DNA from: CAVYXF01 sp963772335
GTDB lineage: Bacteria; Pseudomonadota; Alphaproteobacteria; Rhizobiales; Rhodomicrobiaceae
NCBI GenBank assembly: GCA_963772335.1
Contig: CAVYXF010000001.1
Span: forward strand, 806,001-870,000
Length of the DNA: 64,000 bases
Direction of reading: 5' to 3'
Each line of letters begins with the position of its first letter. The first letter of the stretch is position 1. Made by a program: the position numbers and the translations under genes. The notes under the pieces were generated by a model that did not search any database, had not been told where the DNA came from, and saw only the letters and a list, made by a program, of their open reading frames with translations. This document shows positions 1 to 9,600 of this stretch, in pieces.

Positions 1-243
1 ATCTTCCGCGACATCCGCGAGATGATCACCAACACGATCGGCGGCCGGATGCGCCGCTATGAGCGGCTGATGAACACCACCATCGAGCGGGCGCTCGCCG
101 ATCTCGACGCCAAGGCCAAGGCCAAGGGCTATGACGGGTGCCTCGCCGTGCGCATCAGCCATCCGCGTATCGCCGAGGGCGCCTGCGAGATTTTGGTTTA
201 TGGCACGGCTTTTCACTTCGTCGCCGATGAGGCGGCGAGGTAG
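1..243 (+). CDS. YbjQ/UPF0145-like protein, 3' end only
   Basis: The reading frame is open from the first base of the window and ends with TAG at 241-243, so only the last 80 codons are present. The visible part has the pattern of the C-terminal half of the YbjQ (UPF0145, putative heavy-metal-binding) family: GGR followed by a long helix of Arg, Glu and Ala, then a Gly-Tyr-Asp strand, and a final strand ending in YGTAF. Proteins of this family are small (about 105 aa) and form pentamers, and their function is poorly known. An internal ATG at 22 gives a 73-residue ORF, but the homology-like pattern begins before it, so the true start lies upstream of the window. The family call rests on pattern memory only. 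Confidence 0.5.
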   Translation: MFRDIREMITNTIGGRMRRYERLMNTTIERALADLDAKAKAKGYDGCLAVRISHPRIAEGACEILVYGTAFHFVADEAAR

Positions 244-414
244 TTCTCAGATCTCATGCTAACTGCTTATCCACCGCCGCGCGGTTCCTTCATATGCCCG
301 TGCTGCGTTTGCTTATTTCCGCCAAATAGTTGCCGACGAGAAGCAATATCAAATTGACACCAGCGCCGTTTTAGTGGCGTTCATGCACCCGCATCGAAAC
401 CGAGGGGAAACCCG

Positions 415-1183
415 ATGAGACTTGGGAAAGATATCAGCGCAATCGTTGCCGGGGGCGCCACCGGTCTCGGCGCTGCGGCAGCGGAAAAGCTGGCCGCTGC
501 CGGCTGCAAGGTCGCGATCCTCGATATGTACCGCCAGCCCGGCGAAGCGCTGGCGAAGAAGATCGGCGCCATCTACTGCCATCTGGAAATCTCCAGCGAG
601 ATCACCGTCGACACTGCCATCGATTTCGCCCGCGGCACCAATGGGCCGGAGCGCGTGCTCATCAATTGCGCGGGCGTTGCGCTCGATCAGCCCGCGGTCT
701 GGCGCGAGAGTGGCAAGATCCTCACCCATGACGTGCCAAGTTTTGAGCGCCTCCTCCAGGTCAATCTCACCGGCACCTTCTACTTGGCGACCAAGTCGGC
801 CGCCGGGATGATGAACCTGCCGCCGCTCGACAACGGCATTCGTGGCATCATCATCAACTCGGCATCCGTGGCCGCCGAGGACGGGCTTGAAGGACAGGCG
901 GCCTATGCTGCCTCTGAAGGCGGCGTGCTGGCGCTCACCCGCCCGCTCGCTCGTGATCTCGTGAATGATGGAATTCGCGTGGTGACGATCATGGCCGGCC
1001 GTTATGATACGATGATGTTCGCCGAGCGCTCGACCGACATGACGGAGAAGGTCGGCACCACCCAGCGCCAGCCGAGCGGCATGGGTGACCCCAAGGAGTT
1101 CGCCGACATGGTCACCAAAGGTAATCGCAGATGATGAGATCAATGGCCAGTGGGTCCGTTTGAACGCCGCCAAGAACAAATAG
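415..1183 (+). pseudogene. decayed short-chain dehydrogenase/reductase (frameshifted, active-site Lys lost)
   Basis: This is a Rossmann-fold SDR beginning MRLGKDISAIVAGG, with the dinucleotide loop GGATGLG near residue 13 and the NCAG strand near residue 84. It is a close relative of the gene at 1227. Two lesions are visible. The catalytic YxxxK motif reads YAASE (Tyr164, Glu168), so the lysine is replaced by glutamate. The frame also stops early at 1132-1134, whereas the +1 frame from about 1121 continues as IADDEINGQWVRLNAAKNK to a TAG at 1181-1183. That tail aligns with the C-terminus of the neighbouring paralogue (ENQMLNGGFIRLDGA). One extra G in the AAAGG run at 1117-1121 would explain the shift. 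The loop after the active site is also altered (AGRYDTMMF against PGLFETPMF). An intact but catalytically dead protein with a sequencing error is the main alternative. Confidence 0.75.
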
Positions 1184-1226
1184 CCGAAAAGGGCACAAGC
1201 CCTCCAGCTTAAGGGAGAACGCCCCG

Positions 1227-2009
1227 ATGAAACTCGATGGCAGCATCAGTGCGGTGGTAACCGGCGGCGCTTCAGGCCTCGGGGCGGCGACGGCGGAGAT
1301 GCTGGCTGGCCAGGGCGTCAAAACCGCGGTGTTCGACGTGAACCGCGCTGTCGGCGAACAGCACGCTGCCGCGATTGGGGCGCGGTTTTTCGAATGTGAC
1401 GTGACCAGGGCCGACAGCATCGATGCCGCACTAAACGCCGCTGGCGAGGCGCATGGCATTGCTCGGATCGTCGTCAATTGCGCAGGCATCGCTATCGGCA
1501 AGCGCACCGCCCGCCGCGACCGGGACTCTGGCAACGTCGAGATTCATGACCTCGCCAGCTTCGAGCGGGTGATCGCGATCAACCTGATCGGCACTTTCGC
1601 GGTGATGAGCCGAGCTGCTGCTGCGATGATGACCTTGCCGGCGCTGGAAGGCGGCGAGCGCGGCGTGATCATCAACACCTCTTCCGTCGCTGCCCAGGAC
1701 GGCCAGATCGGCCAGGTCGCCTATTCCGCCTCCAAGGGTGGTGTTGCAGCGATGAGCCTGCCGGTCGCCCGCGACCTGGCGAAGGACGGGATCCGCGTCA
1801 TGGCGATCATGCCGGGCCTGTTCGAAACGCCGATGTTTGCCGAAGTGCCCGACGAGGCGCGCAAGGCGCTCGAGGCGAGCGTGCCGTTTCCGTCCCGCCT
1901 CGGCCGGCCGGCGGAATACGCCCAGCTGGTCAAGCAGATCTGTGAGAACCAGATGCTGAATGGCGGTTTCATCCGTCTCGACGGTGCCATCCGCCTCGCG
2001 CCGCGATAG
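1227..2009 (+). CDS. SDR family 3-hydroxyacyl-CoA dehydrogenase type-2-like oxidoreductase
   Basis: This 260-residue classical SDR is probably an NAD-dependent 3-hydroxyacyl-CoA or hydroxysteroid dehydrogenase of the HSD17B10-like group. The cofactor loop TGGASGLG is at residues 12-19, NCAG near 84-87, the catalytic Ser in NTSS near 152, and YSASK gives Tyr166 and Lys170. The stretch MMTLPALEGGERGVIIN before the catalytic Ser is typical of the type-2 group. AAGGGAG about 10 bases upstream supports the ATG. It sits 43 bases downstream of its decayed paralogue and upstream of an RraA-like gene on the same strand, so the three may once have been one transcription unit. The substrate cannot be read from the sequence. 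Confidence 0.85.
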   Translation: MKLDGSISAVVTGGASGLGAATAEMLAGQGVKTAVFDVNRAVGEQHAAAIGARFFECDVTRADSIDAALNAAGEAHGIARIVVNCAGIAIGKRTARRDRDSGNVEIHDLASFERVIAINLIGTFAVMSRAAAAMMTLPALEGGERGVIINTSSVAAQDGQIGQVAYSASKGGVAAMSLPVARDLAKDGIRVMAIMPGLFETPMFAEVPDEARKALEASVPFPSRLGRPAEYAQLVKQICENQMLNGGFIRLDGAIRLAPR

Positions 2010-2072
2010 CGGACCTAAACAGCCGCCATACCCGGTCGGACGGTCCGCGAATGTAATTCGAAGGGGATCTTC

Positions 2073-2738
2073 ATGGCAACCCGCCTCGTCCAATCGACAA
2101 TGCCTCGCCTGTCGCAAGAACTCGTCGAAAAATGGGCCGGGGTACCGACCAGCGTGGCGGCGGACATTCTCGACGGTCTGACGGTCATTGATCCGGCGAT
2201 CCGGCCGCTGAAGCCATTCGCCGGCCGCAGGCGTCTTGCCGGCGCTGCGGTTACGGCACTCTGCGAGGGAACGGATTACGGCGCCGTGCACCATGCGATC
2301 GAGGTCGCCAAAGCCGGGGATGTGCTGGTTATCGAGGCTGGCGGGCGCAACAATCCCGCGGTAATCGGGGAGCTGCTCGGCGGGGCTGCACGGCTGAAAG
2401 GCATTGCCGGCGTCGTCGTCAATGGCGCTATCCGCGATGCCGGCAGGCTCATGCAGTGGGATGACTTCGCGGTGTTCACGCGCCATGTCACACCGCGAGG
2501 GCCGTCCAGCTATGACCGCGGCACCGTCAATGATGTGATCGCCCTTGGCGGTGTGAAAGTGTGCCCGGGCGACATTGTCCTGGGCGACGATGATGGGCTC
2601 GTCATTGTGCCGCGTGAGGCAGCGGAAGCAAATCTCAGCGCCGCCCTTGCGCGCATTACGGCAGAGCAGGACTGGGAGCGCGAGCTATCGATGGGGCGCT
2701 CGACGCTGGACGTGTTCAAGATCCCGCCCGCGGTCTGA
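2073..2738 (+). CDS. RraA-like / 4-hydroxy-4-methyl-2-oxoglutarate aldolase family protein
   Basis: This 221-residue protein belongs to the RraA/HMG-aldolase fold, a family of metal-dependent class II pyruvate aldolases and oxaloacetate decarboxylases that also includes the RNase E regulator RraA. The family signature is present as GELLGG (about residue 92), then VVNGAIRDAGRL with the conserved Arg-Asp pair, and the late segment GDIVLGDDDGLVIVPR. A good ribosome site (AAGGGGA) lies 8 bases before the ATG. Non-RraA members of this size often work in aromatic or hydroxy-acid catabolism. The SDR genes just upstream would fit a small catabolic operon, but that is inference. Confidence 0.82.
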   Translation: MATRLVQSTMPRLSQELVEKWAGVPTSVAADILDGLTVIDPAIRPLKPFAGRRRLAGAAVTALCEGTDYGAVHHAIEVAKAGDVLVIEAGGRNNPAVIGELLGGAARLKGIAGVVVNGAIRDAGRLMQWDDFAVFTRHVTPRGPSSYDRGTVNDVIALGGVKVCPGDIVLGDDDGLVIVPREAAEANLSAALARITAEQDWERELSMGRSTLDVFKIPPAV

Positions 2739-2767
2739 GCCGAACAGGGCGGCAAGCCGTACATCGC

Positions 2768-3628
2768 TCACGTCAACTCGCCGGCATCGCGCCAGGAAAC
2801 CGGCGTCATTAGTCTTCCGACCTCGTAGATATGTTCCGTGATCAGCGCGCTCACTCTGTCGCGGTGCGTGAACGGGCTCATATGCCCTGCCCCTTCAATG
2901 GCGGCGGCATGGGCCAAGGGCAACGTCTTTGCCAGTACTTCGATTACCGCTTTCGCCGGCTGGCGTGTCTTTTCCCCGTATAGCAAGAGGGTTGGCGTGC
3001 GGATCGCCCGATACGGCTCCAGGTCGTCCACCCTCTGCGCGCCGAGGGCCGCGAACTCCAATGCCACCTTGTCCACGGTCTCAATGACCGGATCTTTCAG
3101 CTTCTTCGGCGCCATCCACCAGCGCAAGCGGCCAAGCCAAAAGCCCATATAGGCGGCAGATGCGCCGCTACGGTCGCCCCGCGCGATCGCGGCAATCGTT
3201 GCCTGCGCAACCTTGGCAACCTCGTCATAAGCGTCCTGGCGGCCTCCGGCCCCCAGCAGATGAAATGAAACCGGCTCGATAAGCGTCATTCCCCGCACAT
3301 AGCCGCCAAGGATACGCGCCGCCTCCAGCGCCATGGCCGCGCCGTAGGAGTGTCCGACGAAATGCACCGGCTTCCCGGTCTTTGCTGCGAGTGCGGCCAG
3401 AATTTGCGCATCCATATCGCCCAGAAAAGGACGGTCCTTCGGCCAGTGGCCGGATTGCCCGTAGCCGATCAGATCGGGCGCAAGCACCCGGTGCGAACTA
3501 CTGAGCTGGTGGATCAGCGGGCGCCACATGCGATGCGAGGCGCTGGAGCAATGCACGAGCACAACCGGCGGTCCGCATCCCTCATCCGCATAGGCGATGG
3601 GCACATCGGCAATTTCCATGTATTCCAT
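2768..3628 (-). CDS. alpha/beta hydrolase
   Basis: This alpha/beta-hydrolase-fold enzyme has the oxyanion strand VVLVHCSSASHRMW, the nucleophile elbow GHSYG (Ser94 when counted from the chosen start) and a C-terminal GAGHMSPF carrying the catalytic His. LLYGEKT precedes it where the acid residue is usually found. The frame is open up to 3805, but that extension runs through AT-richer DNA and has no homology-like content, so I chose the ATG at 3626-3628 that starts MEYMEIADVPIAYADEG. A second ATG lies three codons later. Neither has a strong ribosome site. It is convergent with the RraA-like gene. The substrate is unknown; esterase, epoxide hydrolase and C-C hydrolase activities are all possible. 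Confidence 0.75.
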   Translation of the reverse strand: MEYMEIADVPIAYADEGCGPPVVLVHCSSASHRMWRPLIHQLSSSHRVLAPDLIGYGQSGHWPKDRPFLGDMDAQILAALAAKTGKPVHFVGHSYGAAMALEAARILGGYVRGMTLIEPVSFHLLGAGGRQDAYDEVAKVAQATIAAIARGDRSGASAAYMGFWLGRLRWWMAPKKLKDPVIETVDKVALEFAALGAQRVDDLEPYRAIRTPTLLLYGEKTRQPAKAVIEVLAKTLPLAHAAAIEGAGHMSPFTHRDRVSALITEHIYEVGRLMTPVSWRDAGELT

Positions 3629-3936
3629 GAGCAAAGCCTGTTGAAAATTGGGCTCATGCCCAGAAAATAGCCACTGCGATCCGGGAAGGTATCCGCAGTT
3701 CTTCAAGGTATAGAGAACTCGGTTATACTTCTCTGCTATAGCATTGCTGAGAGAAATCCGGTTTTGATGTGGCATAGCGTTCGCTGCCTGGCCACCATCC
3801 TGCATAAATTTTCAGCAAGTTTTAATCTTCCCCAGGGAACCGCGCGTATGTTAGCCTTTTACTAACCAATAAATAGGTATTTTTCCACAATTTGAGCGGG
3901 AAGGCTCACGCACGTCTGATGAAGGTGAGGACCTGA
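3629..3936. other. AT-rich divergent intergenic region with a short inverted repeat
   Basis: This 308-base stretch separates the hydrolase from the ATP-grasp operon, which diverge from it, so it should hold promoters for both. It is clearly richer in A and T than its surroundings. It contains the inverted repeat GTTAG (3850-3854) - 7 bases - CTAAC (3862-3866), which resembles a degenerate version of the TTAA-N7-TTAA boxes bound by CtrA in alphaproteobacteria. A match this loose is weak evidence. An upstream extension of the hydrolase frame also crosses it but looks non-coding. Confidence 0.4.
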
Positions 3937-5418
3937 ATGGCAACTGTAACTGTCTTGAGGAACCCGAGCATTAGAGCCCCTCTCGACACTTACGATCCAG
4001 GGCCCTTCTTCTGCGAGCTTCTCGGCGATCCGGAAAACCGCGATCGTAACATGCAGACCCTCTGGAACTCCCTGCAGCGCATGGAGCTGCCGGACCTCAC
4101 CGCGCGGGCCAAGGACGCTGAACGCGAGCTGTTCATGCTCGGCATCACCTTCACGGTCTACAGTGAGCGCAACGCCATCGACCGCATTCTGCCCTTCGAT
4201 CTGATCCCGCGCGTACTGACCTCCAGCGATTGGGGGCTGCTCGATGCCGGCATCAAGCAGCGGGTGAAGGCGCTGAACCTGTTCCTTTGGGACATGTACC
4301 ATCAGCGGCACATCCTGAAGGACGGAACGCTTCCTGCCGATCTCGTGCTGGGTAACTCCAATTTTCGCCCCGAGATGCAGGGCTATGATCCGCCAGCCGG
4401 CACCTATATCCACATCTCCGGCACCGATATTGTCCGCGATGCGCAGGGGCGGTTCATGGTGCTGGAAGATAATAGCCGCACACCGTCTGGCGTGTCCTAT
4501 GTGGTGGAGAACCGACATCTGATGCAGCGCGCCTTCCCGGACCTGATGAGCGGCTATGCGATTGAGCCGGTCTCCGATTATGGCGTGCGCCTCGCCTCCA
4601 AGCTCGCCGAGGTTGCTCCACCCGCGCTCGTCGATCCCCAGATCGTGCTGCTCTCGCCGGGCGTGTTCAACTCGGCATATTTCGAGCATATCTTCCTCGC
4701 CCGCGAAATGGGCGTCCCGCTGGTGGAGGGCCGCGACCTCTATGTCGAGAACGACCGGGTGTTCATGAAGACGGTCGCCGGCCCCACGCCCGTCCATGTC
4801 ATCTACCGGCGCATCAACGACGAGTTCATCGACCCGGAAGTTTTCAACAAAGAGAGCATGCTCGGCGTTCCCGGCTTGATGCGTGCCGTGCGCAAGGGCA
4901 ATGTCACCCTCGCCAATGCAGTGGGCACCGGCATTGCCGACGACAAGGCGGTCTATGCCTATGTGCCGCGTATCATTCGCTATTATCTCGACGAAGAGCC
5001 GATCCTGCCGAACGTCCACACCTATATCTGCCGCGAGCCTCGGGCGCTCGCCTACACGCTGGACAATCTCGACAAGCTGGTGGTGAAGCCGGTTGGCGAA
5101 TCCGGCGGCTATGGCATCTGCGTGGGGCCGAAGGCGACACGCACCCAGCTCGATGAATGCCGCGAGCAGCTCACCCGGAACCCGGCGAACTATATCGCCC
5201 AGCCGATGATCGACCTCTCCGTCTGCCCGACGCTGGTTGAGGGTGCGGTCGAGCCGCGCCACGTCGACCTGCGCCCCTTCGCCGTCACCGGCCAGGACAC
5301 CTGGATACTGCCTGGCGGGCTGACCCGCGTTGCCTTGCCGCGCGGCTCCATTGTGGTGAACTCTTCGCAAGGCGGCGGCACCAAGGACACCTGGGTGCTG
5401 CGGGGAGAGACGCGGTGA
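3937..5418 (+). CDS. circularly permuted type 2 ATP-grasp protein (split form)
   Basis: This 493-residue protein belongs to the circularly permuted ATP-grasp family (former DUF404/DUF407), predicted to join an amino or carboxyl group to a peptide at the cost of ATP. Visible features are the early NALDRIL-like segment (NAIDRILPFDLIPR), the acidic segment FMVLEDNSRTPSGVSY, the nucleotide-binding loop VVKPVGESGGYGICVG at about residues 381-396, and the late VEPRHVDLRPFAV, which gives the Arg and Asp of the metal/phosphate site. AAGGTGAGG about 7 bases before the ATG supports the start. The stop overlaps the GTG start of the alpha-E gene (GTGA), so the two are translationally coupled. A fused paralogue lies at 18107-20677. 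Confidence 0.88.
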   Translation: MATVTVLRNPSIRAPLDTYDPGPFFCELLGDPENRDRNMQTLWNSLQRMELPDLTARAKDAERELFMLGITFTVYSERNAIDRILPFDLIPRVLTSSDWGLLDAGIKQRVKALNLFLWDMYHQRHILKDGTLPADLVLGNSNFRPEMQGYDPPAGTYIHISGTDIVRDAQGRFMVLEDNSRTPSGVSYVVENRHLMQRAFPDLMSGYAIEPVSDYGVRLASKLAEVAPPALVDPQIVLLSPGVFNSAYFEHIFLAREMGVPLVEGRDLYVENDRVFMKTVAGPTPVHVIYRRINDEFIDPEVFNKESMLGVPGLMRAVRKGNVTLANAVGTGIADDKAVYAYVPRIIRYYLDEEPILPNVHTYICREPRALAYTLDNLDKLVVKPVGESGGYGICVGPKATRTQLDECREQLTRNPANYIAQPMIDLSVCPTLVEGAVEPRHVDLRPFAVTGQDTWILPGGLTRVALPRGSIVVNSSQGGGTKDTWVLRGETR

Positions 5419-6461
5419 CCCTGCTTTCGCGTCATGCCGAATGTGCCTTCTGGCTCGCCCGTTATCTGGAGCGCGCTGAGAGCATGGCGCGCATCATGGA
5501 GGCCCATGTCGCCTTCAATCGCGGCCGCGCGACCGATGCGCCATGGGCCTGGATCCTAGCGCTTTATTCCGATGAGGAGAACTTCTTCAAAAAATATCCC
5601 GAAGCTAGCGCCGAGAACGTCATTGAATATTACGTCACCGAGCTCGACAACCTCTCCTCGATCCAGGGCTCGATCCGCGCCGCAAGGGAGAACGCGCGCG
5701 CCTTGCGGGCGCTGCTTCCGACGGATTTGTGGCTGCAGATCAACGACTTCTACTCGCGCCTGCTCGCCTTCACCAAGAGCGACTTCTCCGAGATGCGGCT
5801 GTCGCGCACCTGCGACGCCATCAAGCGGGGCTGCTATGCCGAGATCGGCGTCGCAGAATCGACGCTTTATCGCGACGAGGGCTGGCCGTTCTTCCGCATT
5901 GGCCTGTTCGTTGAGCGCGCCGACCAGACTTCGCGCCTTCTCGACGTGCAATTCGCCCAGCGCGCGGCCGGCATGTCCGCCCTCTCGCCCGAGCAAGAGG
6001 CCGGCTTCTGGAATGTGCTGCTGCGCTCGGCATCGGCCTATCACGCCTTCCGCCGCGTCCAGCCGAGCGGCCTTCAGCCCAGCGATGTCGCGCGCTTCCT
6101 GATCTTTGATCCCCGCCTGCCGCGCTCCGTCTCTTTCTGTGCCGCCGAGATCGTGAAGATGATCAGCCAGCTTCGCGGGGAGTTCCGGCTGCGTAACGCC
6201 CAGCGCGCCTTCGAGGCTTCGGACGCCTTCCTTTCCAGGCTGCAGACCTTCGCTCGCGACGATCAGCTCCTCACCCGCCTTCACGATTTCAACGACTGGG
6301 TGCAGACCGAGCTGTCAAGCCTGACCACCGAATTGGGGAACACGTTTTTTGGCCATCATCAGGCCGCGCCGGAGCCAGAGCCGACAAAGCCGCCATTTGA
6401 GACGTCCAGCATCTTTCAATCACAGGTTCAGACTTCCGGCCAGTTTCAGACGCAAGGGTGA
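5415..6461 (+). CDS. alpha-E domain-containing protein
   Basis: This all-helical protein (former DUF403, alpha-E) of 348 residues nearly always travels with circularly permuted ATP-grasp proteins and transglutaminases. The N-terminal signature LLSRHAECAFWLARYLERAE is clear. A second conserved block is FFRIGLFVERADQTSRLLDV at mid-length. The last 60 residues are Gln/Pro-rich and unlike the domain, so probably disordered. It starts with GTG overlapping the previous stop. Its biochemical role is unknown; genomic context suggests it is a partner or substrate carrier of the ATP-grasp enzyme. The same two domains are fused in the protein at 18107-20677. Confidence 0.88.
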   Translation: MTLLSRHAECAFWLARYLERAESMARIMEAHVAFNRGRATDAPWAWILALYSDEENFFKKYPEASAENVIEYYVTELDNLSSIQGSIRAARENARALRALLPTDLWLQINDFYSRLLAFTKSDFSEMRLSRTCDAIKRGCYAEIGVAESTLYRDEGWPFFRIGLFVERADQTSRLLDVQFAQRAAGMSALSPEQEAGFWNVLLRSASAYHAFRRVQPSGLQPSDVARFLIFDPRLPRSVSFCAAEIVKMISQLRGEFRLRNAQRAFEASDAFLSRLQTFARDDQLLTRLHDFNDWVQTELSSLTTELGNTFFGHHQAAPEPEPTKPPFETSSIFQSQVQTSGQFQTQG

Positions 6462-6536
6462 GCGGGCGGCGTCTCCTCAGATATGCCACCAACCTTGCCG
6501 ACAGGAACGCGCCGATCAGGGACGGCTGGCTGTTAG

Positions 6537-6612
6537 CCTGGTGTCCCGTCGCAAATGCCAACTACGAGCCGAGCCGCGAAATTGGTCGGCCATTGCGAGG
6601 CGCCACACCAGG
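6537..6612. repeat. MITE-like palindromic element, copy A
   Basis: This 76-base imperfect palindrome begins CCTGGTGT and ends ACACCAGG. Its core (ACTACGAGCC...CGCGAAATTGGTCGG) is almost identical to that of the element at 29750-29828 in reverse orientation. It fills most of the gap between the alpha-E gene and the transglutaminase gene and creates a false upstream extension of the latter's reading frame. No coding potential of its own. It could fold into a long hairpin in the operon mRNA. Confidence 0.75.
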
Positions 6613-6636
6613 GCGCAGAGGCCGCAGGGGAGACGC

Positions 6637-9600
6637 ATGACGCTGCACGTCGCACTGACGCATAAGACCGAATATCGCTATGATCGCTTGACTGCCATGA
6701 GGCCGCAGGTGATCCGTCTGCGCCCCGCTCCGCATAGCCGCACTCCGATCCTGGCCTATTCGCTCACCCTTACGCCGAAGGATCACTTCCTCAATTGGCA
6801 GCAGGACCCGTTCGGCAATTATCTTGCGCGCCTCGTCATTCCCCAGAAAACGCGGGAATTCTCGGTTACGGTCGACCTGATCGCCGATATGGCGATCATC
6901 AATCCCTTCGACTTCTTCGTCGATGAATATGCGAAGGGCTGGCCCTTCACTTATGACCCCCAACTGAAGCAGGAGCTGACCCCCTATCTTACGCCTGCGC
7001 CTGCCGGCCCTTTGCTCAAGCGCTATATCGAGGGGCTGCGGTTCAACGCGCCCACCACCATCGATTTCCTGGTGGCACTCAACCAGCAGGTGCAGCGCGA
7101 CATCGGTTACCTCATCCGTATGGAGCCGGGGGTGCAGACCCCGGACGAAACTTTGCAGCGCGGCTCGGGCTCCTGCCGCGACTCGGGCTGGCTGCTGGTG
7201 CAAATCCTGCGGCATTACGGTCTCGCCGCCCGGTTCGTGTCGGGCTATCTGATCCAGCTCAAGCCCGACGTGAAGCCGCTCGACGGGCCGGCCGGCGCAG
7301 CGGAGGACTTCACCGACCTGCATGCCTGGGCCGAGGTCTATGTGCCGGGCGCCGGCTGGATCGGGCTTGACCCGACCTCCGGTCTGCTGACCGGCGAAGG
7401 GCACATCCCTCTCGCCGCGACTCCTTCCCCGGGCAGCGCCGCGCCGATTACCGGCGCCCATGAGAAGGCGGAGGTCGAGTTCGGCTTTCATATGCGCGTT
7501 GACCGCATTGCCGAATTGCCACGTGTCACCAAGCCCTATACCGATGAGCAGTGGACCGCAATCGAAGCGGCGGGCCATGAGGTGGACCGCCGGCTGCAGG
7601 TGGGCGATGTGCGCCTCTCGATGGGCGGCGAACCGACTTTCGTCGCCGTCGACGACATGGAAGGCGGCGAGTGGAACACCGAGGCGGTCGGCCCGAATAA
7701 GCGCCGCTATGCCGAAAACCTGATCCGCCGCCTGCGCCGGCGCTTCGCTAAGGGCGGCCTTCTACATTACGGCCAGGGTAAATGGTATCCGGGCGAGCAG
7801 CTCCCGCGCTGGGCCTTCGCCTGCTATTGGCGCGCCGATGGCGAGCCGCTCTGGCAGGATGAGAACCTGATCGACGACGAGCTGCCGGAGGAGCGGCCGA
7901 CCCTAGAGGACGCCGAGCGTTTCTCCGCCACGCTATGCGACCGGCTTGGGCTGAGGCCCGACAGCGCCATTCCAGCTTATGAGGACCCGGCACATTTTCT
8001 GCTGATCGAGCAGAAGCTGCCGCTCAATCTCGATCCGAAGAACAACAAGCTGGAAGACCCGCAGGAGCGGGCTCGGGTGATGAAGGTCTTCGATCAGGGC
8101 GTCGCCGACCCGGTCAGCTATGTGCTGCCCATCCAGGTCTGGCAGAGCCAGGAGCGCGGCCGCCGCTGGGTGACCGAGCGCTGGGCGTTCCGCCGCGACA
8201 CGCTGTTTCTCGTGCCCGGCGACTCGCCGGCCGGCTTCCGCCTGCCGCTCGGGAGCCTCGCTTACATCCCCCCGGGCAGCTATCCGCGCATCATCCCGCT
8301 CGATCCAATGGCGGAGCACCGTCCTCTCCCGCGCCGCGAGGTGCTGCTGACAGGCCGCCGCGCCGTGACGCTGGAGCCGCCGCCGCCTCCGCTGCCGAAC
8401 GTCCCGCAGGAGGTGTTCGGCTCCGTGCGCACTGCACTTACCGTCGAGCCCCGCGACGGGCATCTGCAGGTGTTCATGCCGCCTCTGGAGGATGCGGAGG
8501 ACTACGCCGCCCTCGTCGCCGCCATCGAGGACAGCGCCGCTTCGACTGGCCTTAAGGTTCATCTGGAAGGCTACACGCCCCCCTCCGATCCGCGCCTCAA
8601 CGTGATCAAGGTGACACCCGATCCCGGAGTGATCGAGGTGAACATCCAGCCGGCGACCAATTGGGATGAGGCGGTCGACATCACCACCGCGCTCTATGAG
8701 GAAGCGCATCTCGCCCGGCTCGGCACCGAGAAATTCATGCTGGACGGCCGGCATTCAGGCACCGGCGGTGGCAATCACATCGTGCTCGGCGGCATCAATC
8801 CTGCGAACAGCCCGTTCCTGCGCCGTCCGGACCTGCTCGGCAGCCTGATTGCCTATTGGCAGCACCACCCTGCCCTCTCCTATCTGTTCTCCGGCCTGTT
8901 CATCGGTCCGACGAGCCAGGCGCCACGCATCGACGAGGCGCGGCATGAGCAGCTCTACGAGATGGAGATCGCGCTCAAGGAGGTGCCGGACCAGATGTCC
9001 GGACACATTCCGCCGTGGCTCGTCGACCGTATTTTCCGTAACCTCTTGATCGATGTCACTGGCAATACCCATCGCGCCGAAATTTGCATCGACAAACTCT
9101 ATTCACCCGATGGCCCGACCGGCCGGCTCGGGCTCGTCGAGTTCCGTTCCTTCGAGATGCCGCCGCATGCGGAGATGAGCCTTGCGCAGCAGCTCCTATT
9201 GCGCGCCCTCGTCGCCTGGTTCTGGGAGGAGCCCTATCGAGGCAAGCTGATCCGCTGGGGCACGGAGCTACAGGACCGCTGGATGCTGCCGCATTTCCAA
9301 TGGGCCGACTTGCTTACCGTCGTCGACGACCTGAAGATGGCCGGCTTCCCTATTGAGGCCGACTGGTTTGCGCCACATTTCGAGTTCCGCTTCCCCCGCT
9401 ATGGCACCGTCAATCATGGCGGGCTCGAGGTCGAGCTGCGCCAGGCGCTCGAGCCCTGGCACGTGCTCGGCGAGGTGGGAATCGTCGGCGGCACCGCACG
9501 TTATGTGGATTCCTCGCTCGAGCGCGTGCAAGTGAAGGTCTCCGACATGATCGATGGCCGGCATGTGGTCACCTGCAATGGCCACAGCCTGCCGCTAACC

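Noticed and set aside
349..1179. Long minus-strand ORF of 276 codons opposite the decayed SDR gene
   Set aside because: Its translation is Arg/Ala/His-rich with no domain and mirrors the SDR reading frame. This is a typical high-GC shadow, as are the long ORFs at 31117-32541, 43133-44389, 46904-48172 and 52140-54167.
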